A stretch of 64,000 bases of DNA from Prostheceraeus crozeri (lineage: Eukaryota; Platyhelminthes; Polycladida; Euryleptidae), in NCBI GenBank assembly GCA_907163375.1, contig CAJQUW010001859.1, positions 248,001 through 312,000 on the forward strand. Reading direction: 5' to 3'. Each line of letters begins with the position of its first letter. Position 1 is the first letter of the stretch. This document shows, one piece after another, positions 10,977 to 25,390 of the stretch. Under the pieces are notes generated by a model. That model had not been told where the DNA came from, did not search any database, and saw only the letters and a list, made by a program, of their open reading frames with translations. The position numbers and the translations under genes were made by a program.

Positions 10977-11701
10977 CGGGAGCTACTGACACTTTCTTCC
11001 TAAATTCGCGCACAAGGGGGTTAATAGCATGCATTTGTAGATCTTGAAACGCTGAATACAAAAATTAAATACTTGTGTGTCACAGCGAGTCCCTTTCGGT
11101 TGTAGGTAAGGTTGAAGGATTCCGATTGGAATCCAATGGTAAAATTCAAGAAATATCTGTGGATTGTGAAGCACTTGGCAATTTTCGTACATTTTCTTTT
11201 ATAGAATAGAAACTATTTAACAGAATGCCATGAAATTTGAAACATGATTGAGTTCAGAACATGATCTTCGACATAAAAGTTGAAGTGAGTCACATGATTC
11301 AGTATTTGATGTCTGAGAGCCTCTACAAAATGAGTACATTTCATGTTTTGACTTAATTTTGGCGATTTTTACTCATTTTGTAGAGGCTCTCATACATCAG
11401 ATACTGAATCATGTGACTCACTTCAACTTTTATATCGAAGTTGATGTTCTGAACTCAATCATGTTTCAAATTTCTGCAAAAGAAAATGTACGAAAATTGC
11501 CAAGTGCTTCACAATCCATAGATATTTCTTGAATTTTACCATTGGGTTCCAATGGGAATCCTTCAACCTTACCTATAGCCGAAGGTGACTGGCTGTGACA
11601 CTCAAGAATTTGATTTTTGTATTCAGCGTTTCAAGATCTACAAATGTATGCTATTAAGCCCTTTGTGCGCGAATTTAGGAAGAAAGTGTCAGTAGCTCCC
11701 G
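10977..11701. mobile_element. Foldback element F1 (long inverted repeats)
   Basis: Arms 10977-11335 and about 11373-11701 are inverted copies (CGGGAGCTACTGACAC at the left, its complement at the right end) with only about 40 bp between them. The left arm holds an extra 30 bp near 11205-11232, and small differences are scattered throughout. No ORF of note. This is the form of a foldback element or long-TIR MITE; the family is unknown. Confidence 0.8.
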
Positions 11702-14405
11702 GACTACTTTGAACATCAAAGGAAAATTCATCAACGATCAAGCATAGCATAATTTTTAGTAATTTGATGATTTTAGGCAACATATTTGCATACTAGCAAA
11801 ATTTGACTTGCAATTACAAGCATTAGTTGTACCCAAAGATTTATTATCTATCAATAATATGTAAATAAGCCTTGATTTGTTCAAAATGCAATCGATGAAA
11901 TCGGAGGACAAGAATTTGTGCTCATTCAACATTGACGTAAAAGTTAGAGATATTCTATGTCGTGGATGAAATTGAATAAATATAACATGTGCCCTTTATC
12001 ATTTTTGGAATACGGAATTTGAAATTATATTATTTATAGATTATGATGCACCTAAAAACATAAATTACAGATTTCCTCAGCGCAAGCAAGTGCGTTAAGA
12101 CTTAATTTCTAAGCTTCCTTCAAGGATGGCTTTCGTAATAATATTCTTCATAAATTCTGCAATTTTCATTGAAATCAGCTGCTCAAAAGAAGTTTTGATA
12201 TACATATATTACCAAGAGTTCACTGGCAAATTTGATCGTTAAATTAGGAATTATGCTTTAACATTTATTACTAGGATAATTCCTGTAAACACTATATGTC
12301 AGGGCGGGCTTGCAGATCTCTTGTGTGCACTGTGCAATGGCAATGAACGTGATCCAAACCCGACAATGTCACCTTCAACCCCAGCTCGACTCGGTGTCAG
12401 TGTCGGGTTCGGCTCGCATTCGCGTATCTCCCTGATGCGCTGTTTACAATTTCTGTCACTCAGACAGAGATGAGATTCTCATATTTTTAAATCCTCTATA
12501 ATGTTGCAGATTGACTGACAGTCTTACTTTCAATCTTCTCATTCAAATCACGTCAAGAAGGCATATATCATGCAGCATTGTATCAATGATCACTCCAACT
12601 TGCATATTTGCATCCGTGTCAATCCCTTTTCTGTGATAAATTCCCTCACGTTCGATGATTTCAAATTCCCTTGAATAGTCTTATCTACTTCATATCACAA
12701 TGCAAACGTGGATGCGAAAAATTTTGTGAAACTAATCGCTCAAGTAAAATTTGCAACTATAAAAGGTATATTTGCTATCACGGTCGTCGGTTTCCTTATG
12801 TTGGTTTTCCAGTAAAATGTTGCGGCTTCGTGTTGCGGGGAAGAGCAAAGAAAATATTGCTTTTCATAGCGTGAAACACGATAAACCGACACGAAAGCTC
12901 TCATATCTTGATAAAAGTTTCAGGGTAACACACGCCTTTAAGAATTCAACCAAAACTTGATAATCTGGATGCAGAATACATTCACAAATAATTCGGCTTT
13001 TCATCTGAAGTCTTTGTCTTTGAATGTATTCAATTATTACATCACGATTATTGATTTAAAAAGGAATATCTTCATGCAACAAGAAGAAAATAAAATAGAG
13101 CCGCTATTTACTGGATCTGGGTAGTCAGAATGGGTTCATGCAGGTGAAGCTCTTATAAGGAACCATTTTAGAAAATTGATAATAACACTAGTGCCATTGA
13201 TGTTATCATAAATATTTTTTCTCAAGATCTTTCCCGGCCTCCCGTCATATAAGTGCAGCACGATACCTTAGACACGGTTTCGGCCCGGTGTAGTTCTCAT
13301 TTTTCGGTCGGTCCAGCCCGTGTTTTTCAATTTCAAGGCACGAACTCAGCCTGCGTTTTATCTTAAGTCAGCAAGCATTGAACAGTAGCAAATTATGCTT
13401 GAATATTCAATTATCATATCTCAAGATTCGCCCAGGTATTTTCTGGTTCAGAATTTAGGCACATCATCAGCTCTTATACATAGCCACCAACTTAATGCAA
13501 CTTTTAATGAATGCGCTTTCTTTGTGTGCATTCTATTCGTAGACATATAGGTTTTCATAATCCGAAATCGGTCCAAAACCTTAAGTATTCACGGAATCAA
13601 AAGCCCAAGTGAGACAAAGGATTGCAAATTGCATGCAGAGAAAATTGCATCATGTTGTGTAAATTTTTTATACGTGTTTTGCGCACTTCACTAAATTCAT
13701 GGATCATTGTCATAGAAAAGAATGCATCTGTCACGGATGTTCATATCTTAATCATCAAAATCAAATGATACTAGAGTTACTCAAAATATACATGTGCATG
13801 ACTGCTAACCAAATAAACGTGGGGTCATCCTGACCGCGGCTTTTCTAACCAGAAGCCTCGTCAGCTAGAAAGCTAAACAAGCGTTGTATTCAAACGGTCA
13901 GAAAGGCGGTACAAAAGAAGCTTTCATGAAAGTCACTGTCATATCCAATTGTTCTGTACAACAGATATTAGAATGCATTGTGCTATTCTATGGCGAAATA
14001 TTGTTGGCTGTTTTACGAATCTCCCTTATTTACATCCCGTTCTTTCGTAATGTCATCTTTTTGCACATTCCATCGATTCGAGCATTATGTGCTTTTGTAG
14101 GCTGTAATGACTCTCATTATGTGTCCAATACTGGACAGCTTCTCCTGAAATTTCAGCTTGAAGGGTTGACTTCACCCACACTAAAATGTCGGCCTTTCTG
14201 GTACTCGCCGTCCATTGTATCATCAATATGCGTCTCAACCATCACCATTCAAAGCTATCCATTGTTTTCACATCAAAAGTAGTGCTTCCGTAGTTCAAAG
14301 ACGATGTAATATTTTGCCATTACATTGCAATTGCATATTTTGTCATGACTCTGCCTTTGTCATAAGTCGTCTTTTTGCTACGATCATGGTGTCTTTATCC
14401 TTCCA
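11702..14405. other. No gene recognised
   Basis: A+T-rich sequence with slightly GC-richer patches near 12300-12430 and 13250-13370. Short frames at 12671-12960 and 13884-14478 have no recognisable domain, and I do not support them as genes. Confidence 0.5.
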
Positions 14406-15827
14406 CAGGGTTGGAAACGTTCGTGTTTTTGCGACCGGGGCCGGCCGGTGGCCGGCGTCATCAGAACCGGCCGGTTAGTTTGTTATCGATTGGTTAAGGC
14501 TTTGATCGTCAGATATTATTTGGTCAACTTATGCCATTAGGTATTATTTAATTTCCACATAGCATACATGAAATGTATGAATGGTAGGCCTACCAGTAAT
14601 CCGTATAAGCGAGAGTTACCTATTACAATATTACACAATGCAATTATTCGCACTTTGATATCATGTTTTGTGCGATGAGCAGTAATACGCGCAATGACTT
14701 ATTTACTACTCTAATGAATTGTAGGCCTCGTTTATAAGTTAACTACATTTTCAAAGTCAATCATAAACAAGCAAATTGAAGACAGATAATCAAAATATTG
14801 ACCCAATAGGGCATTGATCTAATAATAACATTGATACAATAATAATATAGCCTATGCGCATATCTATATCTCGACTCCACAAGAAATCTTTAAGCGGGCA
14901 ACAAATTCTAAGTTCCAATATAATAAAGGCTATTCTTAGCGATAAAAGTTACGAGATGAACAATTTGATCACTGACTGTACTTATGTTATGAAATGTTTT
15001 GTCTGCGACGTGCAAACTTGATTTAAAGTGATTCACTTAAGTGATATTTACTTTTTTACTTGTGAGGGAATCCCAGTGATTTGCAACGTGAATTGAGACC
15101 TCTCTCCACTATACAGATTAAATTCAGATCCTTTGACTTTACATTGATGACCGTGAGTTGACGTTTAAGAGTCTGGAACACTGAGCTCGCCAAACTTGTC
15201 ATCAATGTTTCAATTCATTGAGTGTCCGAAGACCCAGCGGGAGTGTTGCTGTACCTCTACAAACTTCAATCAAAATTTATCGCGTGCAATTAACTTATCA
15301 AACAATTATCCACGATCCACTGTCAAATGTTCGGCCAGTAGGCTATAGGTTTCATTGCATTTCTAAGTTCCACGTGCTATATAAACTATTCCATGTAGGG
15401 AAACTATTCAAGATCTGGAATAATTTTATTAAAGATAGGTTGAGGATCACACAATGCTTCCAAAAGTCATACAGGCTAGAATACATGATTCTGGAAACTT
15501 TATTTGAGATAAAGCAGGGTTTGAACAACATGAAGATGTTACCGGCAATCATTTCTTAGCTGTTTAAAGATCAGTTCGCAAAATTTGCGTCACATGGCAT
15601 ACACGTAGATACTCTCAAATTGTGTTACATTTACATGTTCTTAATTGATTGATTAAGCAATTTATTCTAGACTGAATGTCGTCAACGATCGACAGGGGTC
15701 TGATTAAATAAATCGGCCGTCCAGCGTTACTAAACCGGCCTGGCGGCCGGCCGGTCTTCAAAATTTGCGGCCGGCTGCCGGCGTTACTAAAACCGGCCCG
15801 TGCGGCCGGCAGCCGGTTCCAACCGTG
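14406..15827. mobile_element. hAT-type non-autonomous element 1
   Basis: The left end CAGGGTTGGAAACG and right end ..GGTTCCAACCGTG are inverted repeats, with GCCGG-rich subterminal blocks (14437-14473, 15705-15815). Flanks tccttcca (14398-14405) and tccttccc (15828-15835) match at 7 of 8 bases, as expected for an 8-bp hAT target duplication. The 1.4-kb interior is A+T-rich and encodes nothing recognisable as transposase, so mobility would need an enzyme supplied in trans. Confidence 0.82.
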
Positions 15828-15835
15828 TCCTTCCC

Positions 15836-18800
15836 GGCAGGACCTATTCTCACATTAAATAATTCTCATATAATTGATCAACGACTCGTCAAACAGATTA
15901 GCAAGTAAACTGTTTTCAAATGTTTAGTCATTCACAAGTAATCCACAACATACCGTTTTTGGAAATGTCTAAATTGGTGTCCTGTCTTGTACACGATTGC
16001 AAACAATAATTATGACATCTCACTTTAAAATGAATTTATTTCTTTAACGACGGAGATAAGAATCAAAATTTCATATTGACCGTTGCATGTAGTATACTGC
16101 TAATTGTATTACTGCTGAAATATACGCGCATGGATCAGCACTTGCCTGCTAAATCTACCAAGCATCAATAGTTATAGAAGCGATCAATCAGCGATAAATT
16201 AAGGTTTCTGCAGAGAGTTCGCAGATCGCATTAGTGGATTTAGATTCACATTGTAAGAAGGAATTGTAAAGATGATCAACCAACATTCGGGTGTTCAGTT
16301 GTCAAGTTTTGACACGTATAATGTGTGGATTTGATGATATTCGAAGTACAAGCATCACCGGTTAATTTCATTCAATTTCTAATTTGTCACTATTTTGCTC
16401 TTCTTCATCACGCAAATGAACTTTAGATGGCAAGCAATTTTGTCTGAACACGCACTGCCAACTCCAGCATTCCAATACTGAGTTCTGCTCGCATTATTGA
16501 TAATATCTACTAGAAATGTTCTCTTCGTTGATACAGTATCCTCCTTGAATTACAAATTTATTCTATAATAACTTCTAATCCATATTTTCTATAAGTTGAA
16601 GTGAATCAACAGAGTGGTTTAGTATCTTACCTTATTAGTCGAAAAGATCCGAATGCAAAAGCTGGAGGGACAGACTGATAATCTGCAAAGAAGAATCATT
16701 TCTGAATGAAATAATAAGCAATTTGTGATGCAGGCATGACAAGATTAATTTCACTTCGAATTTGGAGAGTAGATGACAAATTAGATACTAAATGAAAATC
16801 AATGAGGGTCATGTGAGTGAAGCATCATAAGTTTTGGTTGTTCAACCCATGAGACGACTGCGGTTGGTGATTTTTAGGTCCGGTGTCTCAAATCAGAATT
16901 TGTTGATATATTGGATTTGGATTGAATCACATTGCAGTCTAAATCTGCTGATGCGATGTGAGAACTGTCTGCAAAAAATGCTGGTGGCAGATACTTGACT
17001 TAGTTGCAGTGCTAATCCTAGAAATATGTCGAGAAATGAATAAATAGCGCCTTTATGCCAGCAATAACATGACCACTGGTAAAGTATGCATAATTAGGAA
17101 ATTTTGACTTTCGTCATCGTGATTTAATCAATGAATTACATTTTGATGACAAGAAATAATAGCTTTTTTATTGGATGTTTCACAATATTTGGCCTAAAAT
17201 ATAAAAAAATCCAAAAATTGTAAATTGCAAATGACCTTAAATTTGAATACATTCCACATTTATTGATATACATGTACATGTCTATCAACGAAAAAGGAAC
17301 TTAGATTATCAAAGTGTGATGTCCTGTCCATCCCGAAGAAAGTCGAATATGCAACACCTGACAAGAATTAAGTTGACCCATTTTTGTGTACAACTTTACA
17401 AATGAAGGAGGAATTCATAAGTAATATGAAAGCAGGAAGACTTACTGAAATAAAGATCGCTCGATATCTCTCGAGGACCATAGTCTAACCATTATATTCA
17501 AAAGACGATGTATTTGTTTAATCGAGGTATGAGGCAATGATCGGAATAAAACCAAATCGACAGGTCTTTTCGTCGACAGGGTCATTTCATCGACAGGTTG
17601 TTTCATCAATGTCTGTGTCCAGAGTCAGAAGACATTGGAGCTCAAAGACATCATAGCTTGATGTGTATGAATTACTGAGTTGATTAATGTCTTCAACTAT
17701 CTATGGATGCATGATTCTCTTGAGCGAATATCATTTAGCTGTCGATGAAAATATCGATATATACATATCGTTCATGCATTCAATGAATCTGCATCGAATC
17801 CAGCGACAATTGCACTGAAGATTGTAATTTTACTATTATCATCAGGAAGTTAGTAAAATCAATGATTATTTTTGCATAAAGGCATATGTAAAAATCATCC
17901 TTCGCCTTTGTTGCGATGTAAGATTTATTAGCATCTCCAATGCACTTACTAGTGAAAATCATTTAGAAAAAGATCGAGTAGAATGATTATCTGAAGAATT
18001 TTCCCGCCAGCAATTCATATTAAAAGAATTTTCATCTTACAGACAAATATCTTCAGGATTATCCTGGTTAATTCCGGATTCTTTGTCTTTGTTCAGATGG
18101 AATATCCGGTCGGGATAAGTCTTTACTTAATTATAAATTTTTCTTTCCTATCTAAGCATGCCATCCATCAGTTCAGATCTATCCGAAGACTTGATTTTTC
18201 CATGTGAAGTTGGAAGACACTTTACAAGAAAGCATCTATTGTTGCATATTTAGCATATAAGCTCATTTTTCTCTCATAAAGTGATGTGATACAGTAACAA
18301 AGTGATCACGTCATTTAAAGGTCATTCAGAGATATGATTAAAAACTTGCATTACCACGGTACTTGCAGAATGTTTTTATCATGACATTATTAAAACTGTA
18401 TCCAAAGTGCAAACAGTTATAACGAAAATAAGACTATTTCAGACATTAAAATACTCAGACTATGTATGAGAATAAAGCAATTCTACTAAAAAATTATAAT
18501 TCTGGCGTTTTTGGAAATGTAGTTAATTTTACAATATTATGCATGTATTTTATAATGTAATTAATTTATCAAAAAAATAAATACTTATTTACAATATTAT
18601 CATAGATAATTAATTTATGTCTGTATATTGTCTTGAGCCGAAAGTCAAAGACAATCATCCACATGTGCAATTAATAAACACTGAGATGCATTTTAAGATT
18701 AGATGGACGGTCTGACTGAAGTTCAACAGTTAATAATTCGCAAGTAATAATTGATAAAGCACAAAAATAAAAAGATGCGTTTTTAATATGATTGTTTAGT

Positions 18801-21763
18801 TTCAAGCAATTACATTGCTTTAAAGTAATTGCATTTTTGCAATTGATCAAAAAATAAATACCACAATTACAGTGATCACTTTTCAATTATGACATTAGCA
18901 TTTCAATATATATTTATCGTCTTCCTGCATCATATTGATGTTTCAAATATGCAATCTATGAGAGAATTTTACAAAATAGGAATCCTAAATCAATTCTATC
19001 CATTCAGAAACCAAATGAAAAGTATAGCGATTATCATTTAAATTTATAGCATATTGATGTCATGCACTAAATATACTGAAAGAGTTATTTATGTGATCCT
19101 CTATTTGGTTGTTCGAAAGTGTGAAACGGATTCATGGTGTAGAAAGCTCAAATATGAAGTCATATAATCAGAAAAATAATTCAGCTTGTCGTAAAAAGAG
19201 ATGTTCTCTGAGTTCAGAGATGCTGGATAAACAATTTTTCATTTGATCGGCCATAGGTCTGAAGGTTTTCGACAGCTGTCACTGAGCTCTTAATCAAAAT
19301 CAAATAACTTTGTTGTAATTTCTTCAATCAGATGTAGCAACTGTTGTTTTGTAATGAATTATAAATTATAGTATATGCCGCTGATGAATTGTTCTCAGAA
19401 TAGGTATCGTATTGCATTCGTGTTAGACATAGGGGCCTTGATTTCTTGTTCGTGTCATGTCGTGATAAAGGAGTGAAGTTGCATTCGTATGTTTGTACTT
19501 CGTTTGAAGAACTTCGTGTCGTGTTGAAGGAAAATTTCTGACGACTGTAGCCAAGCAATCGCATGTACACACTGTTTCATAAATAATTGCACAAATAAAT
19601 CAACACATTTTCAAATGTTGTTTTCGTGTTTAAGTCCTGGTTCAATCTTTAAGAACGACGTGTCATATGAAACCTTATGTTCCATAGATTATTTTGCCAA
19701 GCTAACGCTGATGAAAACACAAAAGAACAGAAAATCGTTTCACTCACAAGCACAATAATGTAAATTTACCTCATATGTTGAGCATACAATATTGGTACTT
19801 GGATTTCTGACCCAAGCTGTCGGAACCCTGAGGACTCAATGTCGATTTCAATTTTATGCTACAATTCAGATATACTTCGAAATATGCTATACGGCTGAGG
19901 GCTATCAGGCGCGCGGCTATGGCATATTGTTGTCCTGATATCTGAATAGTAATGCAATTTTGTTCGGTTATCTATGATTGAACCACAATATGCTAAAACG
20001 GCATATTGTCGCTATTGCACTGATCATATCCGTCGTTGCTCATGTAACAAAACTCTCTCTTCGACCGAAGGCATCAGATCATAGAAAATTAAGGAAATCA
20101 GTAATGAATCTCATTGTTGCAAAATTGAATGTTAATCTTGGCAATTTTATTGATGCAGTGACTTCGTGGTAAACAATAACGAAATAAATGTGGTAAATAA
20201 CTAAGCAGATTAAAATGAGACCATTTATATATGCACTAAATAATATTTTATAATAAGTCTTTCAAGAAACATTAAAATGGCAGTCTTTTAAATTTGCGCT
20301 AGTGCCAATTCGCATTTGATATACCGGCACACTCGCATTCTCTCGAAAAATCACAAAATTGAAATTTCCAATACAATTCATTCTACGATATAATAGCCAA
20401 CATAACCTATTTGAACAATTCTCTGTTTTGCAAATGATACAAGTTCCGAAGTAGAAAGCGATAACTTTCACAAGTAAGTCAACACTTTTCATATTCCATT
20501 TGCTTCCTGCTAGTTGCGCAATTTTACTCAAACTCTATAATTTTCTTCATTTCTTGCCAAAGCTGAATACCTTTAACTCCACTTTCAACAAATCCACAGA
20601 ATTTGGAAAGGAAACTATTTGATGAACATGAATGGAAATTCATAGCTTCCATTATTTCTTTATGAAATTATGAGCCTGAGGCTCAATATTTATTTACAGA
20701 TACATGTAAATCCAATGTGTAAACTGATCGGAAGAGATAGTTAGAAATTTTGAAAAAAAGAGAGCGAAAAAGAAGACTGATGCATTTATCTAATGACGGT
20801 TTCGCTTTTAGTGCTACGTCACTTGCCGATTAATAAAGTTTGCATTCCAGCCATCCGTTTGCAATGCCATAGGCCCTATGCAATATACTTTCAAAACTTT
20901 GAAAATAATCAATTAAAACCCGTCTCGAACTTGTGCTATGACTTTGCCCATGACCGATATACCACAACACCTCTAATAGATGTATTATAGCTATCAGAAC
21001 CCCTCCTATTATATGGTAATCTGTTAGAGGCTAGAGCCTTAAAAGTGAGGCTCTAGGGTGGTGCGATCTTCTCTTCAACTATCTCCTTGTCAAATAGAGG
21101 AACTCTTATGTTCTAAATTTACGCTTTATTTCACAAAATGCCTTGCTAGTTGCCGGCAGGCATTATATAATATCAATATTTCCAGTGAATTGCATGCTAC
21201 GGTAGGCCTGTGCAGACTCATTTACGGCAATATCGAAAAGTTGGAAAATGCATTGAAGTCCTAACGAGTAACTATTTTATAATGCAGCTCAAGATCGGCC
21301 CAATTTCAAATTGCTTCTAATTTAAAATGTCGATGCTCAAACAGGTAACTTCTTGAGCATTGAGAAGCTGCGATGTTGCTTGTAAAGAAGTATTAGTGTA
21401 GGAGAAAGCGTTGAACCAAGCCAATTGTAATAAAGATGGCACAGTAAATTAGTGAACTTCTGTAGAATATTAGTTGGAATGGATGGAGTTTCTTGCTTCG
21501 ATTCCCTTGTATCTGTCAAATGCTTTGTTGTATAGTAAGCTGGAGTCACTGTACCTGGTCGCGTGGTCTGTGAAAACAGTTAGAAATCGCAGAAATTGGA
21601 CTTCGTAATAATTTCGTCGACTATTGCACCAAGTGTAGGATTATAAACCCTTCATCCATCTGCCACAAGTCTCATTGAAGCACATTGCTACTGCTAGGCT
21701 TCTCGTAATATCAATTGACGGTTTTTTCAAAACAACAAGGACATTACCATCAACCCCATCACT
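15836..21763. other. No gene recognised
   Basis: A+T-rich DNA. Local structure seen: a degenerate short tandem (tttcgtcgacagggt-like units, 17560-17606) and a 9-bp-arm hairpin (ctagagcct..aggctctag, 21031-21056). Short frames (for example 19978-20172, 20262-20531) show no domain. Confidence 0.5.
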
Positions 21764-21771
21764 GTAAATAA

Positions 21772-22882
21772 CAGTGGCGTGCGGTGGTCTCAAGCGGTGG
21801 GCATGCGATATATTTAGTCTACCATAGTGCATGATAACATGTATGCCTAGCCTTTATAATCTATGTACATGCTGCATGTTATAAGTTATATGTACATGTA
21901 CATGATCAGCTTATCACCAGCCAATACTTATTATAGTTTCCAACACATTCATCTACATATAAAATTCACAAAACAACTAGTATTATACATTTCAGATATA
22001 TTCTGTATAAAATCGAAAATAAAAATCATTTAAAGATCCATTCTTTGAGACTTCTTGATAAAGTCATTGATGACAGTGTCGTAGAAGACGGAGGAGTTGT
22101 CCTGAAATTTATTCAACAACTCCTTCTCGATGGCGATAGCGGCGAGAGCTGACAATCTCTCTTCACCTTGACTGGTCCTAGTGAAAGAATTGATCCGCTT
22201 TAGTGCAGAAAATGATCGTTCACAGGACGCCGTGGTACTGGGAAAGGTCAGTGCCAGTTTCGTGAATTTGTTTGTCTCAGGCAGCGTTGCACCCAAATTT
22301 TGTCTTTCGAAATAAACATTCAGTTCATGGATATTGTACGTACGAAATTCATTACTTTTGTAAAGAACGATCAGCTCATTGCGCAACCGAGGAAAATCAA
22401 ACAAATGGCCGTAGCCTACTTGTCTTTAAACTCGTCAAACAGAGTTTGCGGAAATTGCTCACAGTAACATGATTACCGCCAGATTACAAAGCGTGTGGCT
22501 TTCATACATTGTGTGCACTGAGTGGCATGCACACAACTACAGCGAGAGTTTTCCTTCCCTAATTTGCAAGCATGCGATTGAGCGACCGAATGCTCCCGCC
22601 TCTGTACGCTGACGCCTGGCTCCATCGCCGCTGTATGAGGAGTCAATGCATAATGAATGGGAGGTTGGATGCGGCGATGCCTCCACTAAATATTCACCCA
22701 GTTATGTAATTCATTTATGAAGATGGAATTTTGTGATGTCGTCATACGCCCTACTGACAATTGGAAGGCCATCTAACTGATACTTGATGAAATAAACGTG
22801 TTGAACATAATGAATAATCAGATTACTCAAATTTGCATACGCATTCGCCGCATGCATCGCATATATGGACCGCACGCCACTG
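21772..22882. mobile_element. hAT element 2, internally deleted
   Basis: The ends CAGTGGCGTGCGGT and ACCGCACGCCACTG are inverted repeats, flanked by a perfect 8-bp duplication gtaaataa (21764-21771 and 22883-22890). At 1.1 kb it is shorter than an autonomous hAT, but it keeps the C-terminus of a transposase on minus. The intact target duplication and termini suggest a fairly recent insertion. Confidence 0.93.
22030..22404 (-). pseudogene. hAT transposase C-terminal dimerisation domain, truncated
   Basis: About 124 codons match the C-terminal dimerisation region of hAT transposases of the ZMYM1/ZNF862-like group: TKLALTFPSTTASCERSFSA, then LKRINSFTRTSQGEERLSAL and IAIEKELL. The N-terminal BED finger and the RNase H-like catalytic core are absent. 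On minus upstream of 22404 a short continuation (QFPQTLFDEFKDK) is in another frame, so the reading frame is broken as well as truncated. It lies inside the 21772-22882 element. Confidence 0.9.
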
Positions 22883-23030
22883 GTAAATAACTATTCGAAA
22901 GGGGAGAAAAAACCGGTCATTTTGTTTGCAATATGAATCAAGTCTTTGCATCATGATTGGGATTCGGTAGTGTAATGCTCAAGAAAACAATTTCTTCCAA
23001 TCCAATGTTATTTAAAGACTTGCAAAGTTT

Positions 23031-23108
23031 CATGCCTTCTTAGGTACACGTCGTGAGGCCAAACTTGTACATATCGTTGGCCTGACTACGTGTATCTGAG
23101 AAGGCACG
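23031..23108 (+). ncRNA. Pre-miRNA-like hairpin candidate
   Basis: A 32-nt arm (23031-23062, catgccttcttaggtacacg...) can pair with 23077-23108 across a 14-nt loop: 27 Watson-Crick pairs, 2 G-U and 3 single mismatches, plus a few more pairs outside. Length, loop size and isolated mismatches suit a microRNA precursor. A short inverted-repeat element would look the same. The opposite strand would also fold. No expression evidence. Confidence 0.35.
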
Positions 23109-24089
23109 AAAATTTCTCTTGCACATTTTAGAAAGTTTTTAAATAATATTGGATTCGAAGAACTTGTAATCAAGTCTGTTTTGGCGAATAATAATTTCAA
23201 AACAATTCATCAATTAATTGCTATTGTTCGATAGCACCAATCAATTGATTACGACTATTTATTTGGCCACATCAGTGAAATTTGATAACTCGTGGTGTAC
23301 ATGCAATAATAAACTTTAACGAAAAAATATCGGGTTAGAAAAATTCCATTTTGATGAGAAATAAGTCAGATAGCCGCATGCGAATTGAACAAATGTTATA
23401 GTAATCAAGTCGATGAACGAACTTGTAAATTCAGACGTATCGAATGAAAATGCGGATGAAAAACTCTTTGAAAGTTTTTCCAGTTCATTTGCAATCACAG
23501 CGGCAGCTTTGTTTGAGGAAGTATATTTCTTATTGAGGAGCTTTTATCTATGCGCAGATTATGTTGTACGAGAAGCTGCGACGAAAGACGAAGTTCAAGA
23601 TATAATATGTGGCTTGTTCTTTATTGCAGTTATTTTGAGGCCCTATTGCCAAATATAAGTATTCTCGGACGATTTCACAGTGTGTGCTCCGATTAATCGA
23701 ATGTTAGGCAATAATTGAAACATCATTTTATTAGCCGAGCAATCGAGCTTCTGAACTCACGCATCAGCAGTAGAGATTGTAATACCGGGATCCCGCAAGT
23801 TTTGAAAATCCCGAAATCTGATATTTGATCCACGGGATTTCGCCATAAATCAGCATTAATTTAAAAGAAAATCTATTAGTTTTTTGTAGTTTTAAAGTGA
23901 AAGCTTTCGACTTTCGAGTGAGTTAGCCGGAAGAGTGATTTTCGGAGATGAATTTTGGAAGAATTTTCGAATACTATTCAACATCATCTATTGAATTACC
24001 AAATCTGGAAAACACATTGCACCTAACAAAATTTGAAGATTGAAAATTTTCGATTTCTGTTATGTGAGCTTCAATAATATCTGGTAGCT

Positions 24090-24305
24090 TGCTACGTGTA
24101 TGAAATTGGCGGAACCACCCAGCGGAACTATCATTTATACAGCGATATTCTATTCGAAACAAGTTCTACTGTATCAATTTCAGCCTTCTAATCACGAATC
24201 AGGACTCAGATTCCACACATTCGTAGTCGGGTTTAAGAAATTCAAGTTTACAGATGAAAGTTGTTCCGTTGGGTGGTTCTGCTAACTTCACATTTCACAC
24301 ACGTT
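24090..24305. repeat. Short inverted repeat unit
   Basis: GCGGAACCACCCAGCGGAAC (24111-24130) has an inverted partner ending near 24282 (GCAGAACCACCCAACGGAAC in complement), and the similarity extends outwards through cgtgtatgaaa/cgtgtgtgaaa. About 215 bp; probably a small MITE-like unit. Surrounding 23109-25390 shows no gene. Confidence 0.55.
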
Positions 24306-25390
24306 AGTTTACAATTATTCATGAATCATAACTTTGTGGTCAGAAACACTTAGAGCTCAGAAATTGCTTGTTACACGTCATGATTTCTCGAAAATTGTAC
24401 AAAGATCCTTTGATTTCAAAACCTCCCTGATCATTGTTAAAGCATTTTCTAATGTTTAATCCAGGAGACCTCAGATTTTACAGCCTCTGACATTTCGTGT
24501 TTATTACTGATATTGCAATCCAAAAAATATGCTCAAATTTTTTCTACTTCCTTACAAACATGGAATATTCATCGTTGATATACTTTATGTGACTCAAAGT
24601 CGACATCAAACCGTTTTGAGAGAGAATGTAAAATTCCCAGAGAAGAGTTAATCAGTCATCGGAATGTGCGATATTATTGGGAAATTACTTCAAATATAAA
24701 AATCTCATTTATTTTGCATCCTACCAGGCAATTTTATGCATCACAAAGTATCACGTGAAAGTCAAAAGCAACTATGACATCGAATTTTGACGTTGATGAC
24801 TTCAATCAACTGCCTCAACAAGAGCGAATTCATTTTTAATATTAATCTGAGAGATAAGCGATCATTATTGAAGCACGCAAATTGATAACGGCACCTCTAA
24901 CTTTTGAACGACACAATTATCCACATGATTGAAAAATTAGTCACAAAAAATAGCAATAAAACTGATGTACAGCATAAAAATGCCTTTCTTATTGTGCAAT
25001 TTTTTTCAAATTGGACTTATTATCTTGAAATAATATGAATGTTTCATTACCACAAGTTAAACTTTAGTTCAATCGAATTCATGAACCTTCATGGTGAATC
25101 GATTATCTGATCCTGTGATTTCAAGTACATTTAGAAATCATCACAAAATCTGAATCGTACAATCAATCAATGTTAGAGAATTATAAGAAAATTTCCTAAT
25201 TTAGTCAACATCGGATCTCATTCGGTGCACTTTTGCTGATTTGCAGACAAGTTGGAAACTCAAATCACTAATAACAACCTCAGTAAAATGTTCAATGAAT
25301 ACTTTTATCCATCTTACTTCAATGGGATAATGATGAATGCAACAATACTCGTACATATTAATGTGTATTAGTATACAATTAGGAATATTA

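Noticed and set aside
14430..14475. CpG island or promoter (GCCGGCCGG-rich)
   Set aside because: These GC-rich blocks are the subterminal repeats of the hAT-type element, mirrored at 15705-15815.
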